A DNA stretch of 64,000 nt, from contig UWYS01000022.1 in assembly GCA_900291925.1 (NCBI GenBank), positions 186,001-250,000 on the forward strand, given 5' to 3'. This stretch comes from Thecaphora thlaspeos (lineage: Eukaryota > Basidiomycota > Ustilaginomycetes > Urocystidales > Glomosporiaceae). The notes under the pieces were generated by a model. The model worked only from the letters and a program-made list of their open reading frames with translations, was not told the origin of the DNA and searched no databases. The translations under genes were made by a program, and so were the position numbers. Positions 45,208 to 54,139 of the stretch are shown here, piece by piece (the first letter of the stretch is position 1; the number at the start of each line of letters is the position of its first letter).

Positions 45208-46260
45208 ATGGCAACCGAGCCGGCCCCACAGGCCCCACTACGTGCCCGCGACGCTCCTCTCACCGTCGGCGTCCTCGCCCTCCAAGGCGCCTTCCGCGAG
45301 CACGCGAACCACATCGACCGCTTCAATGGCCCGGCTAGCAGCAGCACGTCGCGCCCCATCAGATCCACCCATGTACGTACACCCCAGCAGCTCGCAGAGT
45401 GCGACGCCCTCATTATCCCCGGCGGCGAGTCGACCGCCATCTCGTTCGCCGCAGAGCGGTCTAATCTGCTCGAGCCGCTCCGCAAGTGGGTCCGCGACGA
45501 TAGGCCCGTCTGGGGCACCTGTGCCGGCATGATCATGCTTGCACGCGAGGCCAGCGGCGGCAAAAGGGGCGGACAGCAGCTCCTCGGTGGCGTTGACGTC
45601 CGCGTCGGCAGGAACGGCTTCGGCTCCCAGGTCGATTCGTTCGAGACGCCGCTGCACATATCCGGACTGGGCGACGAGCCCTTCAACGGTGTCTTCATCC
45701 GCGCACCCGTCGTCGACTCGCTGTTGCTGCCTTCGGACCTGGAAAAGGTGGGAGTCGACGTGGCGACGCTCGTCAAGCGTGTCAATGTTGACCAGCTTCC
45801 CGAGGGCGTCCCGGCACCCGTTACAAACGCCCAGGCTGTACCGCTCCCACCCAACCAGACCGTTCCAACCGGCATCTCGGAACCGCCGTTGCCCAAGCCG
45901 GTGGCTGGCCAGCCGCTCGACCGACAGGCGCTGCGCATCGTCGTCGCACCGCCGCTCTACGACGAGCAAGACCCCGTCGCGGCCGCCAAGATCCGACCGC
46001 CGATCGAGATCCTCGCCACGCTGCCCCAGCCCGTCACCAAGCCCACCAGTCCCGTCAACCGACCCGTCTCGGCCTCGGTCAGCGCCAAGGACGTCCGCCT
46101 CGACGTCCCCAGCCGTCCCGAGCACGACAACCAGATTGTAGCGCTCAAGCAAGGCAACATCCTCATGACCAGCTTTCACCCAGAGCTCACCCCAGACTCG
46201 AGGCTCCACGACTTTTTCGTGCGCAAGGTCGTGCTCGCCGCCATCGAATTGAAGAAGTAG
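45208..46260 (+). CDS. SNO1: Pyridoxal 5'-phosphate synthase glutaminase subunit (PdxT/SNO type)
   Basis: Intronless, 350 aa; about 200-220 aa is usual. Class-I glutamine amidotransferase that hydrolyses glutamine and passes ammonia to the PdxS/SNZ synthase for de novo vitamin B6 synthesis in the cytosol. Landmarks: VGVLALQGAFREH at the N-terminus, PGGES at 71-75 (oxyanion region), nucleophile C105 in GTCAGM, GGVDVRVGRNGFGSQ, FIRAP at 163-167, and the His/Glu pair H324 and E326 in SFHPELTPD. All catalytic residues are present. The extra length is an insertion at about residues 175-300 between FIRAP and VALKQGN, Pro/Val-rich and of unknown role. The SNZ partner is not in this window. Confidence 0.93.
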   Translation: MATEPAPQAPLRARDAPLTVGVLALQGAFREHANHIDRFNGPASSSTSRPIRSTHVRTPQQLAECDALIIPGGESTAISFAAERSNLLEPLRKWVRDDRPVWGTCAGMIMLAREASGGKRGGQQLLGGVDVRVGRNGFGSQVDSFETPLHISGLGDEPFNGVFIRAPVVDSLLLPSDLEKVGVDVATLVKRVNVDQLPEGVPAPVTNAQAVPLPPNQTVPTGISEPPLPKPVAGQPLDRQALRIVVAPPLYDEQDPVAAAKIRPPIEILATLPQPVTKPTSPVNRPVSASVSAKDVRLDVPSRPEHDNQIVALKQGNILMTSFHPELTPDSRLHDFFVRKVVLAAIELKK

Positions 46261-46563
46261 GCCACGTCGGCCGCATTCTTACTTGTCCGACCACCCGAAG
46301 ATGGATCTTGTTCCTGTCCACTCGTAACGCTTTTGTGTCGTCCCGTTGTCACCTTTCCCTCATCATCATAGAGAGCCCCTTTCAATAATGTCGATCGTCA
46401 CCGGCGCATCATCACCTGATCCCCCTCGACCTGCTGAATAGATGTCTGCGCCGTCGTGACCCGCTTGAGAGGCGGCGCAGAAAATTTGGGAAAGCCGCCA
46501 TGTCCCGACAGGCTGTGCGCGATAGTACCAAAATAAATAAAGTAAAAATGAAAGAGGTCCTTT

Positions 46564-46617
46564 CCTTATCCTCTCTCGGAGGACCCTCCAGCATTGCCAC
46601 AGGTTGCAAGGCTAATA
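46564..46617 (+). repeat. 54-bp inverted-repeat arm, copy of an element in uL2 intron 2
   Basis: On the + strand this reads CCTTATCCTCTCTCGGAGG..., ending GGCTAATA. It matches the minus strand of 47456-47509 at 45 of 54 positions with no gap, including a 17-nt identical core. The flanks beyond are unrelated, or only weakly similar on the left. It could be a dispersed small-RNA gene or an old segmental inverted duplication. Confidence 0.75.
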
Positions 46618-46830
46618 CTTTCGTATGGGGCCAAAGCATTCCTCTTGTGTCATGTCAAAAGAGCCATCAAGGACGGAGCGCATGTCTTGGTGTCTTGTGC
46701 ATAGAGGAAACCCCTTTTCTTATTCCTTTATTATTATTATTATTATTTCTCCAAAGGTCACTTTTGGCGAAGCAGGGTTTTGCAACGTGTGGCAGAAGGT
46801 ACGAGCGAGCTCGCACATGTGAGCCCCGCC

Positions 46831-46886
46831 AGCGGCACCAGCGGCACCAGCGGCACCAGCGGCGCCAGCGGCGCCAGCGGCGCCAG
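46831..46886 (+). repeat. 9-bp tandem repeat (AGCGGCACC / AGCGGCGCC)
   Basis: Six units of 9 bp, the first three AGCGGCACC and the last three AGCGGCGCC. It lies in the convergent intergenic region and does not appear to be coding. Confidence 0.9.
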
Positions 46887-47283
46887 GCCCAGCCGCTCAG
46901 CTCCCAGCACTGCCAGCTCGAGTCGCTTCGGCGGCGCCTGTACCAACACCTTGTTTCGCCGATAGTAGGAGGCCTCACCCGCCTAGCCAGTGTCGCAGGA
47001 CGGCAAGCAGGGGGCCGCAGCCCACTTCTGCTTCCTCCTTGCCAATGAGGGTCCTTGACACCGATCGGCCGTCTGTCCGCCCACCGCGCTGTCCGCTTGT
47101 CTCGATAGCCTCTTCGTGTAAGCCGGGACTTCTTTTTGATCTGGAATTTTTGGGGATCTGCAGATCAACACAAGGGAAGGGTACTGAATACAAGGGACCG
47201 ACAGGCGAAGCCAGCCCGGAACAACTGCAGGAAAAGCCGGTCCTCGTATCGTCTGATGCGCGGTCGCCATCGTAAGCAATGTT

Positions 47284-48557
47284 CTAAGCGTCCTTGACCT
47301 TGATGGTACCCCTGATGAGACCGGTCCTCCTGGCGGCAATAAGACCGACCTTCTGACCAGGAACAGCCTGTCGGGAGATAGTGGATGCCTTTCCAATATG
47401 CTGGTGGTTGCCACCTCCGTGGCAGTGCTGTAAAAAATAAAAAAAAAGGAAAATATATTAGCCGTGTGATCTGTGTCAGTGCTGAGGGGTCCTCCGAGAG
47501 AGGTTAAGGAGGGACGCTCCGGTACTCACGTCGACGGGGTTCATGGCAACACCACGAGTCCTGGGCCACGAGTTCCTCTTGACCTTGAACTTGTGGAAGG
47601 CACAACCGGCCTTGAGCAGTGGCTTGTCGATACGTCCTCCGCCGGCGACGATGCCGATGGTGGCACGGACCGTCGAGGGGACGGTCTTCTTGGCGCCCGA
47701 GGGAAGACGGATGCGCGAGGTGAGGCCGTCGGCGTCGTGGCCGATGATGATGGCGTAGTTGCCCGAGGTCTTGGCGAGGACACCTCGGTCACCAGCCTTC
47801 TCCTCGACGCTGCAGACGATGGTACCCTCGGGGAGCGAGCTGATGGGGAGGACGTTGCCAACCTGGAGGCCGGCCTTCTTGCCGCAGTAGACGAACTGGC
47901 CGGTCGACATGCCCTCGGTGGCGACGAAGGTCTCGGTCTTCAGCTTGTAGTTGTAGGGGTCACGGAAGACGACGCGGGCAAGGGGGGCACCACTGCCATC
48001 AGGGGGACGACACAGATGCAAAGGTCTCGATCAGCCTGCCGGTTCTCGAGAGGGGTTGCACTTGCCGTGGCTGTTGTCCCGTGTCCCCATGTCGTTGCGT
48101 CTGCACCCGTACCGGTCCTAGCGGCCCTCCTATCGTGCAACCTCCACCAAAATACGACTGCACCAGTCACCATAACTGACACCAAGACGAGACCTCCCTT
48201 TACGGCTGGTTGAAGGACGAGATCTCGAGCCTGCCTGCTGGCCTTCCCGCCCCAAGCCTCCTGCTCCTGCGATACCTTCAGCTCTCCCACGCCCGGCCGC
48301 CATTTCCAACCATTCCCGCTCAAGGCTCGATGTCCAACCATCCCGCTGCTGCAATTCGAATCGCCTTCGACGGTCACATTGCTGCCGTAGAACACTTACC
48401 GACCGGCATCGTGGATGATCTCCTTAACGAGGCCGCGGATGTATCCGTTGCGCTCGGCGTAGTCGTAGGTCCTGAGCTTGGCAGGAGCCTTGTTGTGCTT
48501 GGTATGAGCCGTGAAGATACCGCCGCTCTTACGCTGAGCCCTGAGAACGCGACCCAT
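47284..48557 (-). CDS. RPL2: Cytosolic large-subunit ribosomal protein uL2 (yeast L2, human L8)
   Basis: Exons 48557-48400, 47992-47530 and 47427-47284, giving 254 aa, exactly the usual eukaryotic length. Introns are 407 nt (donor GTAAGT, acceptor CAG) and 102 nt (donor GTGAGT, T-rich acceptor). The protein starts [18 protein letters not shown], has [10 protein letters not shown] and [13 protein letters not shown], and keeps the conserved peptidyl-transferase-centre loop [20 protein letters not shown], split by intron 2 between D and H. It ends [14 protein letters not shown]. uL2 binds 25S rRNA near the subunit interface. Intron 2 carries one arm of the 54-bp inverted repeat. I searched intron 1 for box C/D motifs and found none convincing. 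Confidence 0.97.
47456..47509 (-). repeat. 54-bp inverted-repeat arm inside uL2 intron 2
   Basis: Partner of 46564-46617. In the sense of the uL2 transcript it begins CCTTAACCTCTCTCGG and ends GGCTAATA. It lies wholly within the 102-nt intron (47428-47529) and takes up about half of it. It is a candidate intron-encoded small RNA or a conserved splicing element. Confidence 0.7.
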
Positions 48558-49540
48558 CTTGGAATGTTTGTTGAGGAGGGGGGGAGGGTTGGTGGTGGAA
48601 GGGATATCGTGGTGGCGAAGAGACGATGTTGGGCGGACGACGGTGCATGTGCCTCTGCACCGTCGCCTGCCCTGGCCGCCCCGCCCGCCCGCCTGTCTCC
48701 CTTGCTGCAGAAGCACCGGAGGGGAAATTTCGTTGGCCGCTGCTGAAGCCGCCGCTGCGACTCAGCGAAGAAATCTCGGCTCCGCATTGCCGCCGACTAC
48801 TTCGAAATCCGGGCCATCGAGATTCGTGACGACGAAAAATTCCCGCGCTCGCAGGCCACACGACTGAGAAACTAGCAAAATGGAATCTTAGAACGGCGGC
48901 AACAACGACAGGCCGTCGGGTACGTTGGGCGGCAGAGGGGTATCCCAGGATGGTCTGTCCACCTTGATTTAACGCGTGGCTGTCGCTTTTCGCCGCTTGC
49001 GTTTGTGCCACCACCTATTCTACGTCGACACAGGTAAGCATCGCTACCGACCGGTTCGAGCGACCGAACGACCGCCACGCCAACAGCATCCGAAGACGCT
49101 CCCGATGATGATACAACACATACGATTCACCACTTTGTCCGAGGCCACGGCCCACGACGACCAAAAACAATGACTTTTGCAATGCTAAGGGTTGCCAACT
49201 GCGCCACCACCAGTCCTTCTGCTCGTATGACGTCCATGACGCTGACGACAACGGCTCGTCTCCCTCATGTCTTCGTCGCTACGCCACAGATCGTTCACAT
49301 TATGCCGACCTGATCGCCGTGGCGCGCTCTTCCGCACGTCCTATACCTTTCCAGCATTTCGCGTGTTCACCGCTGTATCGTAAGCCTGTCTTGTCCCGTC
49401 CCGGCCCGCCAACGCATCGCATCGCATATCAATACCCAGCATCGTCCGCACTCGGCCAATGTCGCTCGGTAACATGACTGGCTTCGTCTTCCGTCATTCG
49501 GCGCAACATCACCGCAATACCAACCTAACCACTATCGCTC
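48558..49540. promoter_or_regulatory. Divergent promoter region, uL2 / ERCC1
   Basis: About 980 bp between the two start codons. Short frames on both strands have no domain. A CCAAT occurs near 49457 in CGGCCAATGT. Nothing else recognised. Confidence 0.45.
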
Positions 49541-50770
49541 ATGTCTCGCAGCGGCAGCGGTAACGGTCACACCACTGCCGATGGCAGCTCACCGCTGCGG
49601 CCCGTCTCTTCCTTCCAGCCCGCCTCCAGCCTGCCGCGCAACATGAACGCCGTCGCTGCCGCCACCAGTAGCAGCAGTGCGAGCGCTACCACGGCTTCGG
49701 CGGCGGCTTCGGCGAGCGGCTCGTCTAGCGGAAGACAGGACCGCGGCGTGGTGCAGCCCAAGCCACGGCCCCTGATCCGCGGCGCTGTCGGGGCAGGCAG
49801 CACGGTGCTGGTCAACAGCTGCCAGCGCGGCAACCCAGTCCTGCAGCATATCCGCAACGTCGGCTGGGAGTATGGCGATATCGTGCCCGACTACCAGACG
49901 GGCGTGGCCAGCTGCGTCCTCTTCCTCAGCCTTCGCTACCACCGCCTCCACCCGGAGTATGTCCACACGCGGATCGCCAAGCTGCAGCAGATGTACACGC
50001 TCCGCGTCTTGCTGGTCATGTGCGACGTCAATGACCACCAGTCGGCCATACGCGAGCTGACAAAGGTGGCGCTCATCAACAACCTCACCATGATGGTGGC
50101 CTGGTCGGCCGAGGAGGCGGGGCGCTACATTGAGACGTACAAATCGTTCGAGCACAAGCCGCCAGATATGATCAAGGAGCGCGTCAACGATGACTACATG
50201 AGCCAGCTCACCAGCGTCCTCACCAGCGTGCGCGGCGTCAACAAGACCGACGTCGTCACGCTCATCTCGACGTTCGGCTCTCTCCAGCGCATCTCGAGGG
50301 CGACGGTCGAGGAGCTCAGCATGTGCCCGGGCTTCGGCGAGCTCAAGGCCAAGCGGCTGCACGACGTCTTCCAGCAGCCGTTTCGCGTCGGCGAGACGAG
50401 GTCCAGGATCGAGCGGAAACGCGGAGGCGGGGGCGGGAGTGGGGAGAGCGGGTCAGGCAGCGGTAACGGCAGCGGCACGAGCAATGCTGCAAATGAAGGC
50501 AGCACGACGGTGGCGTCCGAAACGGCAGCTGAAGCGCCTTTACGACCAATCGAGCTGGCCGACGACGTATTAGTGCCCACCGACGAGAGTGCGCCCGCTC
50601 CGCCAACTCATCCCCTCTCATCAGCTACGTCGAGCGCTGCCGACGAGTCCTCCACCGCACCGGTCCGTGCGATCGATGTGATAGAGGACGAGTTCGAGGA
50701 CATGACGGAAGAGGAGCAAATGCGTCTGGCCATGGAGCTGAGCATGGCCGATCCAGAAGAGAATCTGTAA
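49541..50770 (+). CDS. RAD10: DNA repair endonuclease subunit ERCC1 / RAD10
   Basis: Intronless, 409 aa. The first 80 residues are Ser/Ala-rich and disordered. The central nuclease-like domain (about 85-205) has VLVNSCQRGNPVLQHIRNVGWEY, DIVPDYQTG, LFLSLRYHRLHPEYV and LLVMCDVND, as in ERCC1, where the fold is catalytically inactive and binds DNA and XPA. A double helix-hairpin-helix (about 225-285) follows: LTSVRGVNKTDVVTLISTFGS and CPGFGELKAKRLHDVF; in the family it dimerises with XPF/RAD1. With XPF it forms the structure-specific nuclease that cuts 5' of lesions in nucleotide excision repair and crosslink repair. Unusual is the C-terminal extension: Gly/Ser- and Ala/Thr-rich sequence ending in a ubiquitin-interacting-motif-like helix, EEEQMRLAMELSMAD (residues 390-404). 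Confidence 0.95.
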   Translation: MSRSGSGNGHTTADGSSPLRPVSSFQPASSLPRNMNAVAAATSSSSASATTASAAASASGSSSGRQDRGVVQPKPRPLIRGAVGAGSTVLVNSCQRGNPVLQHIRNVGWEYGDIVPDYQTGVASCVLFLSLRYHRLHPEYVHTRIAKLQQMYTLRVLLVMCDVNDHQSAIRELTKVALINNLTMMVAWSAEEAGRYIETYKSFEHKPPDMIKERVNDDYMSQLTSVLTSVRGVNKTDVVTLISTFGSLQRISRATVEELSMCPGFGELKAKRLHDVFQQPFRVGETRSRIERKRGGGGGSGESGSGSGNGSGTSNAANEGSTTVASETAAEAPLRPIELADDVLVPTDESAPAPPTHPLSSATSSAADESSTAPVRAIDVIEDEFEDMTEEEQMRLAMELSMADPEENL

Positions 50771-50964
50771 CAAGTAGGCCCTAGCAGAATTGCAATCGCA
50801 ATCGACGATGTTTGAACCTGCAGAGCTCGTTTCGTTAGGCCACCTGTCCAACCGCATGATTGGCGTTTCGGGCGGCATGAGACAAACGCAATGTATATAG
50901 GCAAAACTTGATATAAAATGAAAAATTAATATATACGCAAACCTGATAATTCGAAAAATAGTGA

Positions 50965-51067
50965 TCCCGGCTAGCTCAGTCGGTAGAGCATCAGACTCTT
51001 ATGAAAGCCTCTGTGTAATGGCGCAGTAGGCATCTGAATGTCGTGGGTTCGACCCCCACGTTGGGAG
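50965..51067 (+). tRNA. tRNA-Lys(CTT) with intron, second copy
   Basis: Nearly identical to the copy at 40148-40250: acceptor TCCCGGC/GTTGGGA, anticodon stem TCAGA/TCTGA with anticodon CTT, T-arm GTGGG TTCGACC CCCAC. The 30-nt intron differs from the first copy mainly at both ends but shares AGCCTCTGTG and GGCGCAGT. T4 and T7 runs follow within about 35 bp. It stands between the convergent ERCC1 and PDI genes. Confidence 0.95.
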
Positions 51068-51235
51068 TTATATTTTAATATCCTTTTTTTCGCCTTTCGC
51101 CTTACTCTCTCTGGCAGCTGCTGTCGCTCGCCTTCCACGTCCTGTCCAGAAAGCTCAGACTTTAGGTGTCTCTTATGACTGCGAACGCTACGAAGTGTCG
51201 GTATTTAGATAGTTTACACTGTGTAGAAGGACGAA
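51068..51235. other. Short gap 3' of the tRNA and PDI gene
   Basis: It holds the Pol III terminator T-runs (51073-51090) and the presumed 3' UTR of the PDI gene. Nothing else seen. Confidence 0.5.
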
Positions 51236-53383
51236 TCAGTCCGCCTTGACGGCGGAAACCTTCGAGTAAAGAGGCAGGCTCGACGGCGAGGCGTCCGCCG
51301 ATGCCCTTCTGAGGTACCAGAAGAGAGCCACCACACAGAATGCGAGAAAGCCAAATGACGACAGCGGATGCTGCCTCGATGTATCGAAGACGGCGCCCGT
51401 CCCTGCCGCTGCTCCACGGATGCCGCGGTCGAGCATGCTTCGGCTGCTCCTGGCCGGCGCCTTGCCGCCTACAGCGTCGGCGATGGCATCAAACACCCTG
51501 TCGCGTGACGTCCATGTCCCAAATCCGTCCGGCTTCTGCGAGGGCAGCTCGAAGTACTCCTCTTTTGCGCCGTTAATCAGCAGCAGGCGCGGCAGGTCGA
51601 GCGTCTTGACCTTGTACAGCTTGCGCAGCTGCGTCGCCCATCGGTCCGCATCGATCCACGCCCAGATGACCTTGGCCGATGAGCGATCGGCCTGCGACTC
51701 GCGCCAGTGGAGCGACAGGCCGCGTATCGCCACTAACTCGCGGTCGCGCTCCTTTGTCCCCGCCACGGCATCGACACTCTCCCGGCCGTGGTGGTGGATG
51801 TCGCTGATCGCCGCGACAACGACGTAGGCGCCGCTCTCGTTGTCGAGCACCTCGTCGAGGTTGGCACCCGTCAGCTCGGTGATGAGCGGGTACTGCTCGG
51901 CGCGGATCCACTTGGATACCTGCGCCGCCGCTTCGGGCACCGAGAGCGATGAGGCCAGCGACGAAGACGGGTGGTAGATGGCGGTCGGCTGGATGATGCT
52001 GTGGTCTTTGAAGACGAGCAGCGCTGAGAGCGAAGGGATCGTAGCGCTGCTGCTGCTGCTGTCCTTTGCGAGGAAGTTGGCGTAGCGCTCCAGCAGCTCG
52101 GAGTCGGACGAGACGTAGGCTAACGCCGGGCTCCCAGCCAGAGTGCGCGTGGCCTCGTCGACGATATCCACCTCTCGCTTGGCCGTGGCGGGCGAGTGAA
52201 GGTAGAGGAAGAAGACCTCGTCCGCCTTGGCCACCTTTGCCAGGGCGGAAGTCGAATTGACGCTGCGCATCCCGACGGTCGAGCCGGCCTTGCTCGCCCA
52301 CTGGAACATCGCGTCGTGGTTGCGGCCGCCATTGTACTCGATCTGGCTGCCATCGTTGTACATGCGGATGGTCGGGTAGCCGTGCACAGCATAGCTGCTG
52401 CAGACAGCGTTGTATGCCTGACAGTTGATCTCTACGACGTTGACGCGGCCCTTTAGCGAGGTGGCGACCTGCTTGAAGGCGGCCGCCATGGCCTTGCAGT
52501 GCGGACACCAAGGGGCATAGAATTTGACGAACGTCGGACCCTGGCCGGAGCCTTTGCCTAGCCACTGGGACAGCGCTTCTGGCGTCGGAAGCAGAGGGCC
52601 GCCGTAGCTGATGAGCTCACCATCTGCGCTGGGACCCGCCGGCAGCTGGTCGATCGGCGCCGTAGTGGGCTGAATCAGCGGCGCTGCAGGAGGAGAAGAC
52701 ATGGGCGCGGGTAGCTGAGGTGCAAGTGATGCTGCCGGTGGTGCTGCCACTGGCAGGGGCGGGACTGCATTGGAAGCAACAGCTAACGCGGATGCGGCCG
52801 CGGCGGGAGAGACGAGCTGCGATGGGGTTGCGAAAGCGGGGCCAGGCTGGCTGCCGATGCTGATGGGCGATTCTTGCCCGTCCTTGACGCCCTTGAGCGC
52901 ACGATACTCTGCTGCGTGCTTGTCAATGTAGGCCGAGATCTCGGCGTAGTTGCGGTCACCCTGGTATTCGCGTTGAAGCTGCTTGCCGTCCTGATAGATG
53001 GTGAGGCGGGGCAAGAACTCGACCTTTTCGTCGGTGCAGAGGTCTCGTTGTGACATGCAGTTGACTTGGGCCAGGGTGAAGGGGGCCTCGGGGTACTGGA
53101 TGCGGAGCGATTCCTTGTTCTTGCTGAGCTCCGACCAGGTGGGGCCGAACTTTCTGCAGTGGATACAGGCAGGCGAGAAGAACTCGATGAGCCAGGCGCC
53201 GTTCTGTGTTAGTGTAAAGTTGCTCGCTGTGAGCTGGCGAAGGCCAGCGTGGGTGGCCTCGGATGCCGCAGCATTTGGGGCGAGGAGCAGGAGCAAGAGC
53301 AGGAGCAAGAGCAGGAGCAGGGAGAAGGGGAGAGACAGAGCGAGGCCGGGGCTGGCGAAGCGATCGAGCAAAGGGAGCCGCAT
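51236..53383 (-). CDS. Membrane-anchored ER protein disulfide isomerase with two thioredoxin domains
   Basis: Intronless, 715 aa from the ATG at 53383; the longer upstream frame lacks an ATG. Residues 1-40 form a signal peptide with 13 consecutive leucines. The first thioredoxin domain has WLIEFFSPACIHCRKFGPTW (active-site C73 and C76). An Ala/Pro-rich linker follows, then a second domain with FVKFYAPWCPHCKAMAAAF and the cis-proline region HGYPTIRMY. Two further divergent thioredoxin-like regions probably follow. Near the C-terminus FGFLAFCVVALFWYL is a single membrane span, with a short cytosolic tail ending KVSAVKAD and no HDEL. This arrangement resembles yeast EPS1 and animal TMX-type PDIs, which oxidise or isomerise disulfides of client proteins in the ER lumen. 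Which of the two families it belongs to is unclear. Confidence 0.85.
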   Translation of the reverse strand: MRLPLLDRFASPGLALSLPFSLLLLLLLLLLLLLAPNAAASEATHAGLRQLTASNFTLTQNGAWLIEFFSPACIHCRKFGPTWSELSKNKESLRIQYPEAPFTLAQVNCMSQRDLCTDEKVEFLPRLTIYQDGKQLQREYQGDRNYAEISAYIDKHAAEYRALKGVKDGQESPISIGSQPGPAFATPSQLVSPAAAASALAVASNAVPPLPVAAPPAASLAPQLPAPMSSPPAAPLIQPTTAPIDQLPAGPSADGELISYGGPLLPTPEALSQWLGKGSGQGPTFVKFYAPWCPHCKAMAAAFKQVATSLKGRVNVVEINCQAYNAVCSSYAVHGYPTIRMYNDGSQIEYNGGRNHDAMFQWASKAGSTVGMRSVNSTSALAKVAKADEVFFLYLHSPATAKREVDIVDEATRTLAGSPALAYVSSDSELLERYANFLAKDSSSSSATIPSLSALLVFKDHSIIQPTAIYHPSSSLASSLSVPEAAAQVSKWIRAEQYPLITELTGANLDEVLDNESGAYVVVAAISDIHHHGRESVDAVAGTKERDRELVAIRGLSLHWRESQADRSSAKVIWAWIDADRWATQLRKLYKVKTLDLPRLLLINGAKEEYFELPSQKPDGFGTWTSRDRVFDAIADAVGGKAPARSSRSMLDRGIRGAAAGTGAVFDTSRQHPLSSFGFLAFCVVALFWYLRRASADASPSSLPLYSKVSAVKAD

Positions 53384-54139
53384 CGCAGCAGGCGAGTATG
53401 TGACACTGAAGAAGCCAAGGTCGGCTCGATCTGGACGCTGAGCTGCTCCTGGTGCGGCGAGCAAAGGAACGAGTCAAGCCAGTCTGCGACGAGGAACGGG
53501 CGCAGAGCGGGCGGAGCGGGCGGAGCGGGCGACAGCAGGATCGGGCTGGAGTTGCGAGAGGCGGCTGTGGCTGTGGTGGCTGGAGTGCCGCTGCGTCTGT
53601 TGCTGGCGGTGACGGTGATGCATGTGACGGACGGTCCAGGCGACTTGGCGGGAAACCACGGAGGGGCCGAGGGGGGATTGGGCCAAGGGCGGGTCTTGCG
53701 CGCCAGCTGGCAAGACGAGGCCGGGCGACCTCCATTTCTTGATTTCTTTGGTGCAGCTGGTCCGGCGCCGTCAGCGTGAGCCGTCAGCGAGGCACGGTTC
53801 GCCCGCGTCTGGTATCTGGCTCTGGCTGGCTAGCTGGCTGGCTGGCTCGTGTGTGTTACTTTTCGGGTCACCCGCCAGCCGGCTGCCATCCGCCGTTCCT
53901 CGCCTCTCGCTCTCTCTCCTTCTCTCCTTCTCTCCTTCTCGCCTTTCCCCTCTCCCCTCTCCTTCGTCGCCGTCACTTTACCACACCGCCGCCGCAGTCG
54001 CCGCAGTCGCCGCCGTCGTCAGTCGCTCGCCGCCGACTACACGCGCCGCGGCACATACCCTCGCTCCCTCGCTCCCTCGCGCGCTCTCTTTCTTCCTCAC
54101 CTTCACCTGGCCTGGGCACCTCACCGCTCGCTGCCCACC
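53384..54139. promoter_or_regulatory. Divergent promoter region, PDI / RICTOR
   Basis: About 750 bp. A CTGG-type tetranucleotide run lies at 53823-53850, then a CT-rich tract (53890-53970) and CGCCGC repeats leading to the RICTOR ATG. Open + strand frames here merely extend the RICTOR frame upstream without an ATG. Confidence 0.5.

Larger units (their letters stand above)
46261..47283. other. Convergent intergenic region with repeats
   Basis: About 1 kb between the 3' ends of the SNO gene and the uL2 gene. It contains one arm of a 54-bp inverted repeat (46564-46617), a (TTA)n run at 46728-46747, and a 9-bp repeat at 46831-46886. Frames passing through the 9-bp repeat (46500-47048, +) are repeat artefacts. 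No protein gene supported; the 54-bp arm may mark a small RNA gene. Confidence 0.55.

Noticed and set aside
46500..47048. 182-codon + strand ORF across the 9-bp repeat
   Set aside because: The open frame depends on the repeat; no conserved sequence and no splice support.
47993..48399. snoRNA in the 407-nt intron 1 of uL2
   Set aside because: I looked for RTGATGA and CTGA boxes on the transcript strand and saw no plausible pair.
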